64,000 nucleotides of DNA from NCBI GenBank assembly GCA_963736595.1, contig CAVTPG010000010.1, positions 1-64,000 on the forward strand. The letters run 5' to 3'. Shown here piece after piece: positions 1 through 8,463 of the stretch. Source of the stretch: Parapontixanthobacter sp963736595 (GTDB lineage Bacteria > Pseudomonadota > Alphaproteobacteria > Sphingomonadales > Sphingomonadaceae). The notes below the pieces were generated by a model. It was not told where the DNA came from, did no database searches, and saw nothing but the letters and a program-made list of their open reading frames with translations. How positions within the stretch are numbered: position 1 is the stretch's first letter; the number at the start of each line of letters is the position of its first letter. Both the position numbers and the translations under genes were made by a program.

Positions 1-321
1 GGGTATGCCACTTTCGCGTGCTTCAAGATCCCACAATGCGCAATCGATTGCGTTGCGCGCCGCGCCGGGCGGGAGAAGGCTTTGCAGAGTCGCGCCATTT
101 GCACCACTTTCGATAGCACCGCGTACCGTCTCGATCTGCGCGAGCGCTCCTTCGATGGTTTCACCATAGCGAGGATACGGGACACCTTCACCGCGCCCCA
201 TAGCCTCGCCGGAGGTAATTGTTACGATGACGACATCGGCGGCTATCTTTTCACCTCTGGCAATGCGAAACGGATGCCGAAGCCTGAAGCTTTGATGATG
301 CGCGGTTATTTTTCGCTGCAT
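1..321 (-). CDS. dgcA: DgcA-like N-acetyl-D-glutamate racemase / dipeptide epimerase (enolase superfamily), C-terminus outside window
   Basis: The first 107 codons are present; the rest lies beyond base 1. The ATG at 321 lies inside the end of the preceding gene (16-base overlap), so the two are translationally coupled. The N-terminal part has features of the muconate-lactonizing/epimerase branch of the enolase superfamily: a PFRIARG segment near residue 17, a TSGEAMGRGEGVPYPRYGE segment that forms the substrate-capping region, and an ALWDLEA helix near residue 97. The catalytic Lys and metal ligands would lie downstream and cannot be checked. DgcA racemises N-acetyl-D-glutamate made by DgcN. 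Assignment as DgcA rather than a generic L-Ala-D/L-Glu epimerase rests on the dgcN neighbour. Confidence 0.8.
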   Translation of the reverse strand, partial: MQRKITAHHQSFRLRHPFRIARGEKIAADVVIVTITSGEAMGRGEGVPYPRYGETIEGALAQIETVRGAIESGANGATLQSLLPPGAARNAIDCALWDLEARESGIP

Positions 322-1313
322 AATAAACTATCGACGATCGAGGCCACTCCGAAACGAAAGGGGTCGGTACATGGCAAGCATAATGCATCGGCAGTTTTAG
401 CGCAAAGATCGCGCGCAGTATTTTCCTCCATGGACGATGTGTTGAGGCATACGCCTGTTGCGCGAACATCAGGGCTAGTGAGGCGCGCAACGTCTAAATT
501 GGCAGCGAGGCACTCACTTAGCGGCGGCAAGTTTCTTCCTGTAAGACCGCGCATTTCGCTTCTTGCCGGATCATGACAAAGCACTATCGCTGTAGGCTGG
601 GCGCCATGCAGCAGACCCGTGGACACACCGGCAAAAGAGGGATGGAAGAGCGACCCCTGCCCTTCGATCACATCCCAGCCATCGTCCGTACGCGCTGGTG
701 CAAGCTGTTCAACAGCGCCCGAAATAAAATCGGCGACCACCGCATCCAGCGCGATACCACCACCAGCCACCAAGATTCCGGTCTGTCCTGTTGCCCGAAA
801 ATTCGCGTCGACACCGGCTTTGCCAAGACCCTCAGTCAAAACGAGCGAGGCGTACATTTTGCCTACCGAACAATCAGTGCCAACTGTCAGGAGACGCTTT
901 CCCGGACGGTATTCGCCGGTTCCGATGGGAATGTCAGCGGGCGGCACGCGGACATCGAATAGCTTTACATCATGACGAGAGGCTAATTCACGCAAGTCCG
1001 GAATATCGTTTAAATGCCGATGCAAGCCTGCGGCAACGTTAAGCCCTGCCCTTATGGCTGCACCGACATCCGCAATCACACCATGATCCATGATGCCGCC
1101 AGCATTGCTGATCCCCAGAACCATAGTTTGCGCTCCGGCCTTTTTAGCGCCTGACAATGATAGGCGCGGCAGGCCGACCGTCAGCGGACAATCATCATGC
1201 CGAAACTCACCAATACAATCTGCAGTCCGGAAGGTCGCAAGCCCGCGCGACGTTTTCACATCCGCACTGTCGAAACTGCTGCCAAGATAGAGAAGGTACG
1301 GTGACGGTATCAT
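306..1313 (-). CDS. dgcN: DgcN-like D-glutamate N-acetyltransferase (DUF1611 family)
   Basis: A 335-residue DUF1611 protein. It begins IPSPYLLYLG, typical of the family, has a Rossmann-like N-terminal domain and a C-terminal P-loop domain with the motif GTDCSVGKMYASL. It also contains the conserved EGQGSLFHPSFAGVSTGLLHG segment. In characterised marine bacteria DgcN acetylates D-glutamate and DgcA then racemises the product, feeding it to L-glutamate; that function is transferred here from family and context. An in-frame ATG at 1352 would add 13 residues (MAGYRCGQGSIRF) that do not look family-like, so I prefer 1313, though its Shine-Dalgarno is weak. It lies just downstream of a LysR gene and overlaps dgcA. 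Confidence 0.8.
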   Translation of the reverse strand: MIPSPYLLYLGSSFDSADVKTSRGLATFRTADCIGEFRHDDCPLTVGLPRLSLSGAKKAGAQTMVLGISNAGGIMDHGVIADVGAAIRAGLNVAAGLHRHLNDIPDLRELASRHDVKLFDVRVPPADIPIGTGEYRPGKRLLTVGTDCSVGKMYASLVLTEGLGKAGVDANFRATGQTGILVAGGGIALDAVVADFISGAVEQLAPARTDDGWDVIEGQGSLFHPSFAGVSTGLLHGAQPTAIVLCHDPARSEMRGLTGRNLPPLSECLAANLDVARLTSPDVRATGVCLNTSSMEENTARDLCAKTADALCLPCTDPFRFGVASIVDSLLCSEK

Positions 1314-1369
1314 AAATCTGATGCTACCCTGCCCGCAGCGATACCCCGCCATACCGTCGAGAGGTATAG

Positions 1370-2281
1370 TTATAGCTCTATGTTATGCGTGACCTGAGAT
1401 TGTACTGCGATGGTACGCGCCAGTTCCTTCAAGAAGTCATTGGCGAGCGCGGTCGGCGGTCTGTTATTCAGGTGCATGGCGTGTACCTTGAATGTCAGTT
1501 GCGGTATTAGCGGGCGCATGGAAAGTCCGGGGGTCAAAGAGGCTTGTGCGGTAAAATTGTCGACGACTGCCATGCCAATCCCCTGCCTTACCAACGCCGT
1601 CGCAATGTGGAAGGTCCGCGCCGATATTACCTCATCCAGAATGAGACCTGCGCGCTGCACCTCTTTTGCGAATAACTGGCCGATAGGCCCGCTGGCGGTC
1701 AAGCTAATCAAGGGGCGACCGACAAGCTGTTCCAGCTCGACTTGCGGAGGTGCCTCAGGCATATCCTCTTCTTTGTAAAGGACCATTAATTGACCTGCGC
1801 CTAAAGATTGATAGCCGATCGGTGTATCGACAGGCACTTCATACGCGATCGCAATGTCGGTCTCTCGCTCATACAATTTACGCAGCAAGTCAGCATGATG
1901 GATCGTCTGCAGATCAAACTTCACGTCTTTGTGGGTTTGCAGAAATTTTCTCACAGTCGTCGGCAGTGCGTCCAGCGCGATAGAGGGCAAGGTCGAGATT
2001 TTTAACATCCCGCCTGAGCCGCGTTTCAGATTGCGACTGGTTTCACGCAAAGCATAAACACGATCTTGTATCTCGCTCACATCACCGAAGAGTGTATGCG
2101 CATCTTGTGTCGGGACCAGCCTTCCGCCCGTACGGTCGAACAACGGAAAACCAAGCAGCGATTCAGCATGGCGCAAAACCTTGGATACCGATGGCTGCGA
2201 TACATTGAGCGCCCGCGCCGCCGCACTGACGGAACCGTTCAGATATACGGAATGAAACACCTCGATATGTCGCAAATTCAT
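1370..2281 (-). CDS. LysR family transcriptional regulator, probable regulator of the dgc genes (DgcR-like)
   Basis: A 303-residue full-length LysR-type regulator. The winged helix-turn-helix occupies residues 1-60 (NLRHIEVFHSVYLNGSVSAA, then SQPSVSKVLRHAESLLGFPL). A periplasmic-binding-protein-like effector domain follows from about residue 90. It precedes dgcN and dgcA on the same strand with a 56-base gap to the preferred dgcN start. LysR regulators are known next to dgcN-dgcA pairs (DgcR), so control by D-glutamate is a reasonable inference. The 236 bases upstream, to the divergent DksA-type gene, hold no gene and should contain the promoters. Confidence 0.85.
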   Translation of the reverse strand: MNLRHIEVFHSVYLNGSVSAAARALNVSQPSVSKVLRHAESLLGFPLFDRTGGRLVPTQDAHTLFGDVSEIQDRVYALRETSRNLKRGSGGMLKISTLPSIALDALPTTVRKFLQTHKDVKFDLQTIHHADLLRKLYERETDIAIAYEVPVDTPIGYQSLGAGQLMVLYKEEDMPEAPPQVELEQLVGRPLISLTASGPIGQLFAKEVQRAGLILDEVISARTFHIATALVRQGIGMAVVDNFTAQASLTPGLSMRPLIPQLTFKVHAMHLNNRPPTALANDFLKELARTIAVQSQVTHNIEL

Positions 2282-2517
2282 ACTTGTTGCCTGGCCTCTC
2301 GTAAGTCGTATTTGCCGAGTAAGAATAGCTTGGCGTATATGCAGTGGGTACTATCCAATGGCCAGTTCGGCAAATGCTGTAAGCCCTATGCCAATATCAC
2401 TATACTATCGGATTCCATTCTAGCGTAAGCCTTCGTAAAAGCCCGCATCGCCTTGCAACTGCGTTTGTGATCTCCAGATTGATAGCGACCTACATTAATC
2501 GAATTAGGAGTATTGCA

Positions 2518-2781
2518 ATGGCTGGTGGCTGGGCGCGCGATGGTGCGGTGCAAGATCAGATCGACGATACGGTGGCCGATGCCGTGAAACGCGCGCGCAG
2601 CAATATGCCATCGGGCGAAGCCGCAAAATATTGCGCCGAATGTGGTGAGGATATTCCGCAAGCGCGGCGCAAAGCTCTGCCCGGCACGAAAACTTGTGTG
2701 GCCTGTCAGTCGGCACGCGATGCGGCCCAAACCAGCGCGGGCATTAATCGCCGGGGCAGCAAAGACAGCCAGCTTCGGTAA
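2518..2781 (+). CDS. DksA/TraR family C4-type zinc finger protein
   Basis: An 87-residue protein resembling YbiI and short TraR/DksA-like proteins. It opens MAGGWARDGAVQDQIDDTV, and its C-terminal zinc finger has four cysteines (YCAECGEDIP, then TCVACQ). The RALPGT-like segment between the pairs (RKALPGTKTC) is typical of the family. An upstream in-frame ATG at 2467 exists, but the Shine-Dalgarno TTAGGAG seven bases before 2518 fixes this start. Small DksA-type proteins bind RNA polymerase through its secondary channel, but this short form lacks the long coiled coil of DksA, so its effect cannot be predicted. Confidence 0.85.
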   Translation: MAGGWARDGAVQDQIDDTVADAVKRARSNMPSGEAAKYCAECGEDIPQARRKALPGTKTCVACQSARDAAQTSAGINRRGSKDSQLR

Positions 2782-2926
2782 GAATAGCATCTCGCCGCAT
2801 CCGATGGTTATTTCCAAATTGTGTATCCACGCACGAGAAGTTCTCCAAACGTCCGCCAAGCAAAGACTATGCGCAAGGCATTTGGTGGCGTAGGCTGTCG
2901 GTTCGATGACCACAGGAGAGCTCGAC

Positions 2927-3331
2927 GTGAAACAGTTGATCTACCGCTCGCAACCTTTCGGATTCGATCACGCCATGCTCGCCGGGATATTGGTGCAAGC
3001 CCGCCGAAATAATCGCCGCGATGACATCACAGGCGCTTTGATTTGCCGCCACGATCTTTACCTGCAACTTATTGAGGGGCCGGAGCCCGCGATCGATGCG
3101 CTGTATTCACGGATTGCCCGTGATGATCGCCATTGCGAAGTGCAGTTGATGGCCAGCGACAATGTCGATGAGCGGATTTTCCCGGAATGGGAAATGCTGG
3201 ACGATGACGTGTCCTCCATGAGCTGGACTCCGGCAGAGATTGCGGATGGGGCTATAGAAAACACTTCTGCGGGCGCGCTACGAACGATGTTTCAAGCAAT
3301 TGCGGCTAAAGCGCGGAGCAAGGATGGCTAG
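2927..3331 (+). CDS. BLUF domain blue-light photoreceptor (FAD-binding)
   Basis: A single-domain BLUF protein of about 134 residues. Counting from the GTG, the key residues are Tyr6 in LIYRS, Asn in ARRNN near residue 28, Gln47 in YLQLIEGP and Trp88 in FPEWEM; these match the Tyr, Asn, Gln and Trp that surround FAD in BLUF photosensors. An ATG at 2906 would add seven residues, but AGGAGAG at 2914-2920 is correctly spaced for the GTG at 2927. No effector domain is attached, so it must act through a partner. It converges on bciA, a bacteriochlorophyll gene, which hints at light-related regulation. Confidence 0.9.
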   Translation: MKQLIYRSQPFGFDHAMLAGILVQARRNNRRDDITGALICRHDLYLQLIEGPEPAIDALYSRIARDDRHCEVQLMASDNVDERIFPEWEMLDDDVSSMSWTPAEIADGAIENTSAGALRTMFQAIAAKARSKDG

Positions 3332-3385
3332 TTTTCAGGGCGCTGACTGTCCAACGTAGACGCCCTGCACGTAAATCGTCGGTCG

Positions 3386-4372
3386 CTACGCGCGGGTTTT
3401 CGACTCATCGGCGAGCACGGTCTTGGCATAATGATCGTACAGCGTTTCGGTCCCGAATTCCGGTGTCGCGGCCTCGCTATAGCACCCCTGATCTTCGTCA
3501 AATACCAGCATCGATTCCGTCGCATAATAACGCGCAATCCGAACATATTCGGCAGCATCTGCGGCACGCCCGGACACGCGGCCAGCAAGTCCGAGCAGTC
3601 CGGCCATCAGATCGAACGCTGCGATGGGAATGCGGCGATAGCGCAGCTTCGTGCCAATCAATTCGAACAGCTTTTCTCCCTGCTCGCGCGGGCTGATTGC
3701 AGGGCCTGGACCGCCAATCGGTAAAATCCGATTATGCATCTGCGCATCGGTGACACAGTCGCTGATATATCGCCCAAGGTCATCATCGCTGATCGGTTTG
3801 CAACGGGTCAGCCTGCCATTACCGAACATCAAAAACGGTTTGCCACGCTTGACCCGCTCGATCTGTCCGGAAAGCGATTTGAAAAACGCCGTAGGCCGGA
3901 TGATCGAATATGTAAGACCGGATTCCACAAGCTCCTTTTCGAAAGCCAGTTTGGCGTGCTGAAAGGCCAATTTAGGCTTTTGAACGCAGATGGCTGACAG
4001 CAATATCATGTGCCGGACACCGGCTGTTCTAGCGGCATTCAACACGTTCAAGTTGGCCTCGAAATCGATTAGCCAAGCATCTTCAGGCGCGCCGGTGCGC
4101 GAAGCCAGACAAGAGATGATGGTGTCGAACTGCTCTTCGCCAAAAGCGTCGTTCGCAATAGATGCTGAATTGGAGATGTCGCAAAAGCGTGTCGCAGCGC
4201 CGTTGGGGGCAGATTGATCCGCCGTTTCTTGCTCGGACGGTCGCTTTCGAAACACGGCGGTAACGCTATGTCCCGCTTCGAGCAGCTGACGGACGACACT
4301 GCGCCCGATGGTTCCGCTCGCCCCGAACACAAGCACGCGTTTGCTGGCTTGTAACGCGTCGGGTTTGTTCAT
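3386..4372 (-). CDS. bciA: Divinyl (proto)chlorophyllide a 8-vinyl reductase, BciA type
   Basis: A 328-residue atypical short-chain NAD(P)-binding protein. The Rossmann motif VLVFGASGTIGRSVVRQLL is at residues 13-31. Family-specific stretches include SIIRPTAFFKSLSGQ, RVKRGKPFLMFGNGRLT, CKPISDDDLGRYI and ILPIGGPGPAISPREQGE, which are characteristic of BciA and plant DVR. The enzyme reduces the C8-vinyl group during bacteriochlorophyll a synthesis using NADPH. The start at 4372 follows the rsmB stop by seven bases. The reading frame extends upstream into rsmB, but that extension is unlike the family. No other photosynthesis gene is in the window, so the main photosynthesis cluster, if present, lies elsewhere. 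Confidence 0.88.
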   Translation of the reverse strand: MNKPDALQASKRVLVFGASGTIGRSVVRQLLEAGHSVTAVFRKRPSEQETADQSAPNGAATRFCDISNSASIANDAFGEEQFDTIISCLASRTGAPEDAWLIDFEANLNVLNAARTAGVRHMILLSAICVQKPKLAFQHAKLAFEKELVESGLTYSIIRPTAFFKSLSGQIERVKRGKPFLMFGNGRLTRCKPISDDDLGRYISDCVTDAQMHNRILPIGGPGPAISPREQGEKLFELIGTKLRYRRIPIAAFDLMAGLLGLAGRVSGRAADAAEYVRIARYYATESMLVFDEDQGCYSEAATPEFGTETLYDHYAKTVLADESKTRA

Positions 4373-4379
4373 CGCCAAA

Positions 4380-5667
4380 TTATGAAGATTTCCGCCAACG
4401 GGTGATGAAGAAGCCGTCCAGCCCGCCCTTATCCAGCAGCATTCCGGGATGCGTGCGGACATGGCCGTCTTGCAAAGCCTCATCCGGCAAAACGTCGGGC
4501 AATTCCTCGCGCGTGATCGGCATAGGCTCCAGCATACCAGAGGCGGTGAACTGCGCCGCCTGATCCTCGCCCTCCTGTCGCTCCAGCGAGCAAACCGCAT
4601 AGACCAGCACACCGCCTGGTTTCAGCCAGTCGGCAGCGCGGGCCAGCAAAGCCGCCTGCACTTCCGCCAGTTCGGTAATCTGCTGCATCCCAATCCGGTG
4701 AATGACGTCGGGATGGCGGCGCAGCGTGCCCGTTGCCGTGCATGGCGCATCCAGCAAGATCGCATCGAATACCGCGCTCGATCCGGCTTCCAGCTTTGGC
4801 CGCCATTTCAGCGCATCGGCGCGCACAATCGTCGCTTTTAATTCCGTGCGGTCGAGATTTTCGCGTACTTTCTCTAGCCGCCGCTTGGAAATATCCAGCG
4901 CGGTCACGTCCCATCCCGCTGCGGCCAGTTGCAAAGTCTTGCCGCCCGGAGCGGCGCATAGATCCAGCACCTTGCGCGGCTGATCGTTTTGCAACCCTTC
5001 CCCCAACAAACGCGCGGGCAGCGTTGCGGCCAGATCTTGCGCCCACCACGCACCCTCGTCATATCCTTCCAGATCGGTCACCGAGCGCCCACGCGGCAAG
5101 CGCAGCGATCCTGTGGCCATCACTTCCGCATCCAGCTTCTGCGCCCAAGCATCCGTCTCGTCAGGCGCGCGCACTGTCAGGTCGAGCGGCGGCGGAACGG
5201 CCAGCCCTGCCGCGATTGCTTCGGCCTTCTCGTCCCAGCGCATTCTCACCGCATCCGGCAATGTCGGCACATCGGGCAGTGTCACATCCTGTTTCGCCAG
5301 TGTCGAAAAGACTCCATGCGCCAGCCTTCGTGGCCCACCGTCAAGTAGCGGCAAAGCCGTCGCGATCACGGCATGGGGCGGTGTCTCCAGACGGAGCCAG
5401 CTGGCCAGCATCAGGCGCAACACACCGCGCGCTTTGGCATCATCAGGCAAATTGCGTTTTGTGGCGCTGTCAATCAGTGCATCCAGATCGGTGCAGCCAG
5501 CGCAGCACTTCGCTGGCAATCGCCCGCGCCAGCGCCTTGTCTGCGAAATTGTTAAGCTGCGCTGTGGCCCGGCCGAAAGCCTGATCCATCGTCTCGCCGT
5601 CGCGCAAAACGGCATCGAGCAGGCGCATCGCAGCCTTGCGGGCGGGAAATCCGGAAATGTCGGTCAT
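4380..5667 (-). pseudogene. rsmB: RsmB-like 16S rRNA (cytosine-C5) methyltransferase, split by a one-base frameshift
   Basis: The gene starts at 5667 (MTDISGFPARKAAMRLLDAV) and reads through the NusB-like N-terminal domain to EVLRWL, then runs into a stop at 5470. The rest continues in another frame from TDLDALIDSAT to the stop at 4380. It contains the methyltransferase motifs VLDLCAAPGGKTLQLA, DAILLDAPCTATGTLRRHPD (catalytic PC) and YAVCSLERQEGE (second Cys). The frames join around 5488-5495; removing one base in GGTGCAG restores EVLRWLPDLDALID. Everything else is intact, so this is either a recent lesion or a sequence error. A DUF1674 gene lies just upstream, divergently, and bciA follows directly. 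Confidence 0.85.
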
Positions 5668-5725
5668 ATCGGCAGTGCCCTATCCGCGATTGAAACCAAG
5701 CGCCAGCATGACCATTCTGTTAGAT

Positions 5726-5896
5726 ATGACCAAACGCTCCACCAAACGGCCCGACGATTTTACGAAACCGGCACATTGGACGAATGATCCTCCGCCGGAG
5801 CCTAAGCCGATGGTCAAGGAAGACGATCCGCAAGGGTTAAGCCCGACGCGTTATGGCGACTGGGTGAAAGACGGCATTGCGATCGACTTCAGCTAA
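5726..5896 (+). CDS. DUF1674 domain protein (SDHAF4-like succinate dehydrogenase assembly factor family)
   Basis: A small protein of 56 residues from ATG 5726. Its C-terminus PTRYGDWVKDGIAIDFS is the hallmark of DUF1674, the family of mitochondrial SDHAF4, which protects flavinated SdhA during assembly of respiratory complex II. The N-terminal half (TKRPDDFTKPAHWTNDPPPE) is proline-rich and low in complexity, as usual. ATGs at 5708 and 5636 are also in frame; neither has a clear Shine-Dalgarno, and 5726 gives the family-like N-terminus. It is divergent from rsmB. Function in this organism is inferred. Confidence 0.75.
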   Translation: MTKRSTKRPDDFTKPAHWTNDPPPEPKPMVKEDDPQGLSPTRYGDWVKDGIAIDFS

Positions 5897-5972
5897 GCGC
5901 CCGAACACCGAACGCAGCATTCACCGCGCATTTTATGCTGAGCGCACACGGCAAAAATATGACCGCCGCCGC

Positions 5973-7361
5973 CTATAATTTCCTGAAATTGACCTTTAGC
6001 CCGTCTTTGGGTTTGGGGATCGGCCAGGCTTGCCAGTCCGGCTCGTAACCATCGGCCATCTCGATTTCATAACGCGTCAGCAGATGCGTCATCAGCACTT
6101 TGATCTGCATATAGGCAAAATGCAGCCCTAAGCACATATGCGCGCCGCCGCCGAACGGAACCCACGCATATTTGTGCCGTGCCTTCACCTTGTCGCTGGT
6201 AAAGCGCATGGGATCGAACATCTCCGGATTGTCCCAATGTTCTTCGGAATGATGCACGAAATGCGGGCTGATTCCGACCTGCGCACCGGCAGGGATCGTG
6301 TAGCCTTCATATTCGAAATCTTTGAGCGCGCGGCGCGGAATGGACGGAACCGGCGGCATAATCCGTAGCGATTCCTTAAACGCCATCTCGGTCAGCTCCA
6401 ACTGGCCAAGCTGATCGTAATCGACATAGCCGTCCGCGCCATCACCGATAACACTGCGGATTTCGTCACGCAGTTTCGCTTGCCATTCGGGATTTTTGGC
6501 CAAAAGCCAGATCAGCGTCGTTGCGCTCGACGTGATCGTGTCGTGCGCCGCCATCATCAGAAAGTTCATGTGATCCACGACTTCATCGACCGATAGCAAT
6601 TCGCCATCCTCGCGGGTTGCCGTAGCGAACTGACTGAACATATCCTGCCCGCCGCCTTCGGTCCGGCGTTTGTGCGTTTCGGCGGTAAAGAAATCGACCA
6701 GAAACTTTCGGCCATCTACGCCGCGCTTCATCTGTGTGAATGGCAGCGGGCGGCGGACCGGAGCAACGCTGGCCTGCACCATATCGACGAATGCGACATT
6801 GATTTTGTCCGCTTCCGGACCCCACGGAATGCCGATGAAACTGTTCGCGGCCAGATCAAGCGTGAGCTGCTTGATCGCTGGATAGAATTGCATCGGAGTA
6901 TCGCCCCAATGCTTGATCTGATCGGCAATTCCGCGGTTCAGCGCGCCGGCATAATGGCGCATCGGTTCCGGCTTGAAAGCAATCGACAACGCACGCCGGT
7001 CCATTCGGTGATGGTCGAAATCCATCAGCATCAGGCCTTTGGGAAACAGCTTGTCGAGAATTGGTCCCCATCCCTGTTCGGATGAGAAAGTCTTGCTCCG
7101 GTCGAACAGGAGCAATTCATTGGCATCCGCTCCGATAAGATTGACGACCCATCCGCCAAAGGCGCGGTTTTTGAACACGCGGCCATATTCCGCAATCCGG
7201 GCGCGGGTAAATCCGTGCGGATCGGCCAGCAGCTTGAATGTATGGCCGATGACCGGCAATCCGCCTTCTCCCGGAATGTGGTCCAGCGCGCTGTCAGGCA
7301 GCACCTGCGTCCAATGAGAGGGCGCGAAATCCGTGGGCGTGTGCGGAGCTAAAGTGGCCAT
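5973..7361 (-). CDS. Cytochrome P450
   Basis: A full-length 462-residue soluble P450. The I-helix oxygen-binding motif is AAHDTITSS at 271-279, the ExxR pair is Glu330-Arg333 (KESLR), and the haem loop FGGGAHMCLG lies at 403-412 with the thiolate Cys410. There is no N-terminal membrane anchor. The general pattern (proline-rich start, HDTITSS, FGGGAHMCLGLHFAYMQ) resembles the CYP120/CYP26-like branch, whose known members act on retinoids or sterol-like lipids. The substrate cannot be told from sequence. No ferredoxin or reductase gene is adjacent. The start at 7361 is the first Met of a family-like N-terminus. Confidence 0.93.
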   Translation of the reverse strand: MATLAPHTPTDFAPSHWTQVLPDSALDHIPGEGGLPVIGHTFKLLADPHGFTRARIAEYGRVFKNRAFGGWVVNLIGADANELLLFDRSKTFSSEQGWGPILDKLFPKGLMLMDFDHHRMDRRALSIAFKPEPMRHYAGALNRGIADQIKHWGDTPMQFYPAIKQLTLDLAANSFIGIPWGPEADKINVAFVDMVQASVAPVRRPLPFTQMKRGVDGRKFLVDFFTAETHKRRTEGGGQDMFSQFATATREDGELLSVDEVVDHMNFLMMAAHDTITSSATTLIWLLAKNPEWQAKLRDEIRSVIGDGADGYVDYDQLGQLELTEMAFKESLRIMPPVPSIPRRALKDFEYEGYTIPAGAQVGISPHFVHHSEEHWDNPEMFDPMRFTSDKVKARHKYAWVPFGGGAHMCLGLHFAYMQIKVLMTHLLTRYEIEMADGYEPDWQAWPIPKPKDGLKVNFRKL

Positions 7362-7425
7362 GCGTATCGATCCATTAATTCAAGTTGCCATATGATACTT
7401 ACCTTAATGTTAATACGTTGCCAAT

Positions 7426-8463
7426 TTAAATCCAGCCAGATAATTCGCGGCGTGTGATCGCTTCGAGCATGGTCATTCCCGGATCGCTGGAATTGAGGCA
7501 GGACAGCACTGCAAATTCCTTGCCGCCCGCCTCGATAAATTGCTCTTTGCCTTCGATAGCCAGTTCTTCCAATGTCTCGACACAATCGGCAGAAAAGCCG
7601 GGCGCTGCGACCGCCAGCCGCTTTGTGCCTGCCGCGCCTTCGGCCATCAGGGTTTGATCGGTCGCTGGCTCCAGCCATTTGGCCGGTCCAAACCGTGACT
7701 GGAAGCTCGTCTCGACCCGCATCGTGTCGGGGATCAGCTTGTCCTGCCGCAACTTCTCTTCCAGCAAGCGCGCGGTTTTACGGCAATGGCAATGATAGGG
7801 ATCACCCAGTTCCAAAGTGCGCTGCGGCATTCCGTGAAAGGATAAAAGCAACACTTCGGGCTGAAACGAGAGCGCGGATACTTGCGAGGTCACATCGCTG
7901 GCCAGCGCGTCGATATAGGCGCTGTGGTCGTGATAGGGCGGCAGCATTCGGATACTGGGCTGCCAGCGCATGGTGGCCAGCACGGCATTGACCTTATCGA
8001 CCACCGTTGCCGTCGTTGCGCCCGAATATTGCGGGTATAGCGGCGCGACCAGAATACGCTCGCATCCCGCATCCTTCATGGCGGTTAGGCGACTTTCGAT
8101 AGACGGATTGCCGTAGCGCATGGCCCAATCCACCTGCACCGCATCGCCCAGCATCGGCTGCAAGGCCTCTGCCTGTGCAGCAGTTATTGCAGCTAAGGGA
8201 GAACCCTTCTCGCTCCACACTTTGGCATAGGCGGCGGCGGATTTTTTCGGGCGCGTGTTCAGGATAATGCCGCGCAGGATCGGCTGCCACACGATCGGGG
8301 GAATCTCGATCACCCGTCGGTCAGACAGAAATTCTCCGAGATAGCGTTTGACCGCCTTGGTTTCCGCTGCATCGGGCGTGCCCAAATTGACCAGCAGCAC
8401 GCCGACTTTGCCGGACTGGACAGCCGGATGATCGGCAGGCAGGTTCTGCTTGGTCCAGGTCAT
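7426..8463 (-). CDS. hemH: Ferrochelatase
   Basis: A 345-residue ferrochelatase, which inserts Fe2+ into protoporphyrin IX as the last step of protohaem synthesis. Family features include VGVLLVNLGTPDA near the N-terminus, AVKRYLGEFLSDRRVIE, APLYPQYSGATTATV, the active-site LSFHGMPQR with the catalytic His, and GFSADCVETLEE near the C-terminus. The length fits bacterial HemH with a short extension. Its ATG overlaps the stop of the upstream molybdenum-hydroxylase gene by four bases (ATGA), so it is probably the last gene of the mrp-xdh-hemH unit. The P450 downstream is separated by 64 bases. Confidence 0.96.
   Translation of the reverse strand: MTWTKQNLPADHPAVQSGKVGVLLVNLGTPDAAETKAVKRYLGEFLSDRRVIEIPPIVWQPILRGIILNTRPKKSAAAYAKVWSEKGSPLAAITAAQAEALQPMLGDAVQVDWAMRYGNPSIESRLTAMKDAGCERILVAPLYPQYSGATTATVVDKVNAVLATMRWQPSIRMLPPYHDHSAYIDALASDVTSQVSALSFQPEVLLLSFHGMPQRTLELGDPYHCHCRKTARLLEEKLRQDKLIPDTMRVETSFQSRFGPAKWLEPATDQTLMAEGAAGTKRLAVAAPGFSADCVETLEELAIEGKEQFIEAGGKEFAVLSCLNSSDPGMTMLEAITRRELSGWI

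Noticed and set aside
2386..2913. 175-codon minus-strand open frame
   Set aside because: It runs antisense through the DksA-type gene, which has a family match and ribosome-binding site, and its product shows no pattern.
4733..5584. 283-codon plus-strand open frame opposite rsmB
   Set aside because: Long but Arg/Ser/Pro-rich shadow of the GC-rich rsmB coding strand; no domain.
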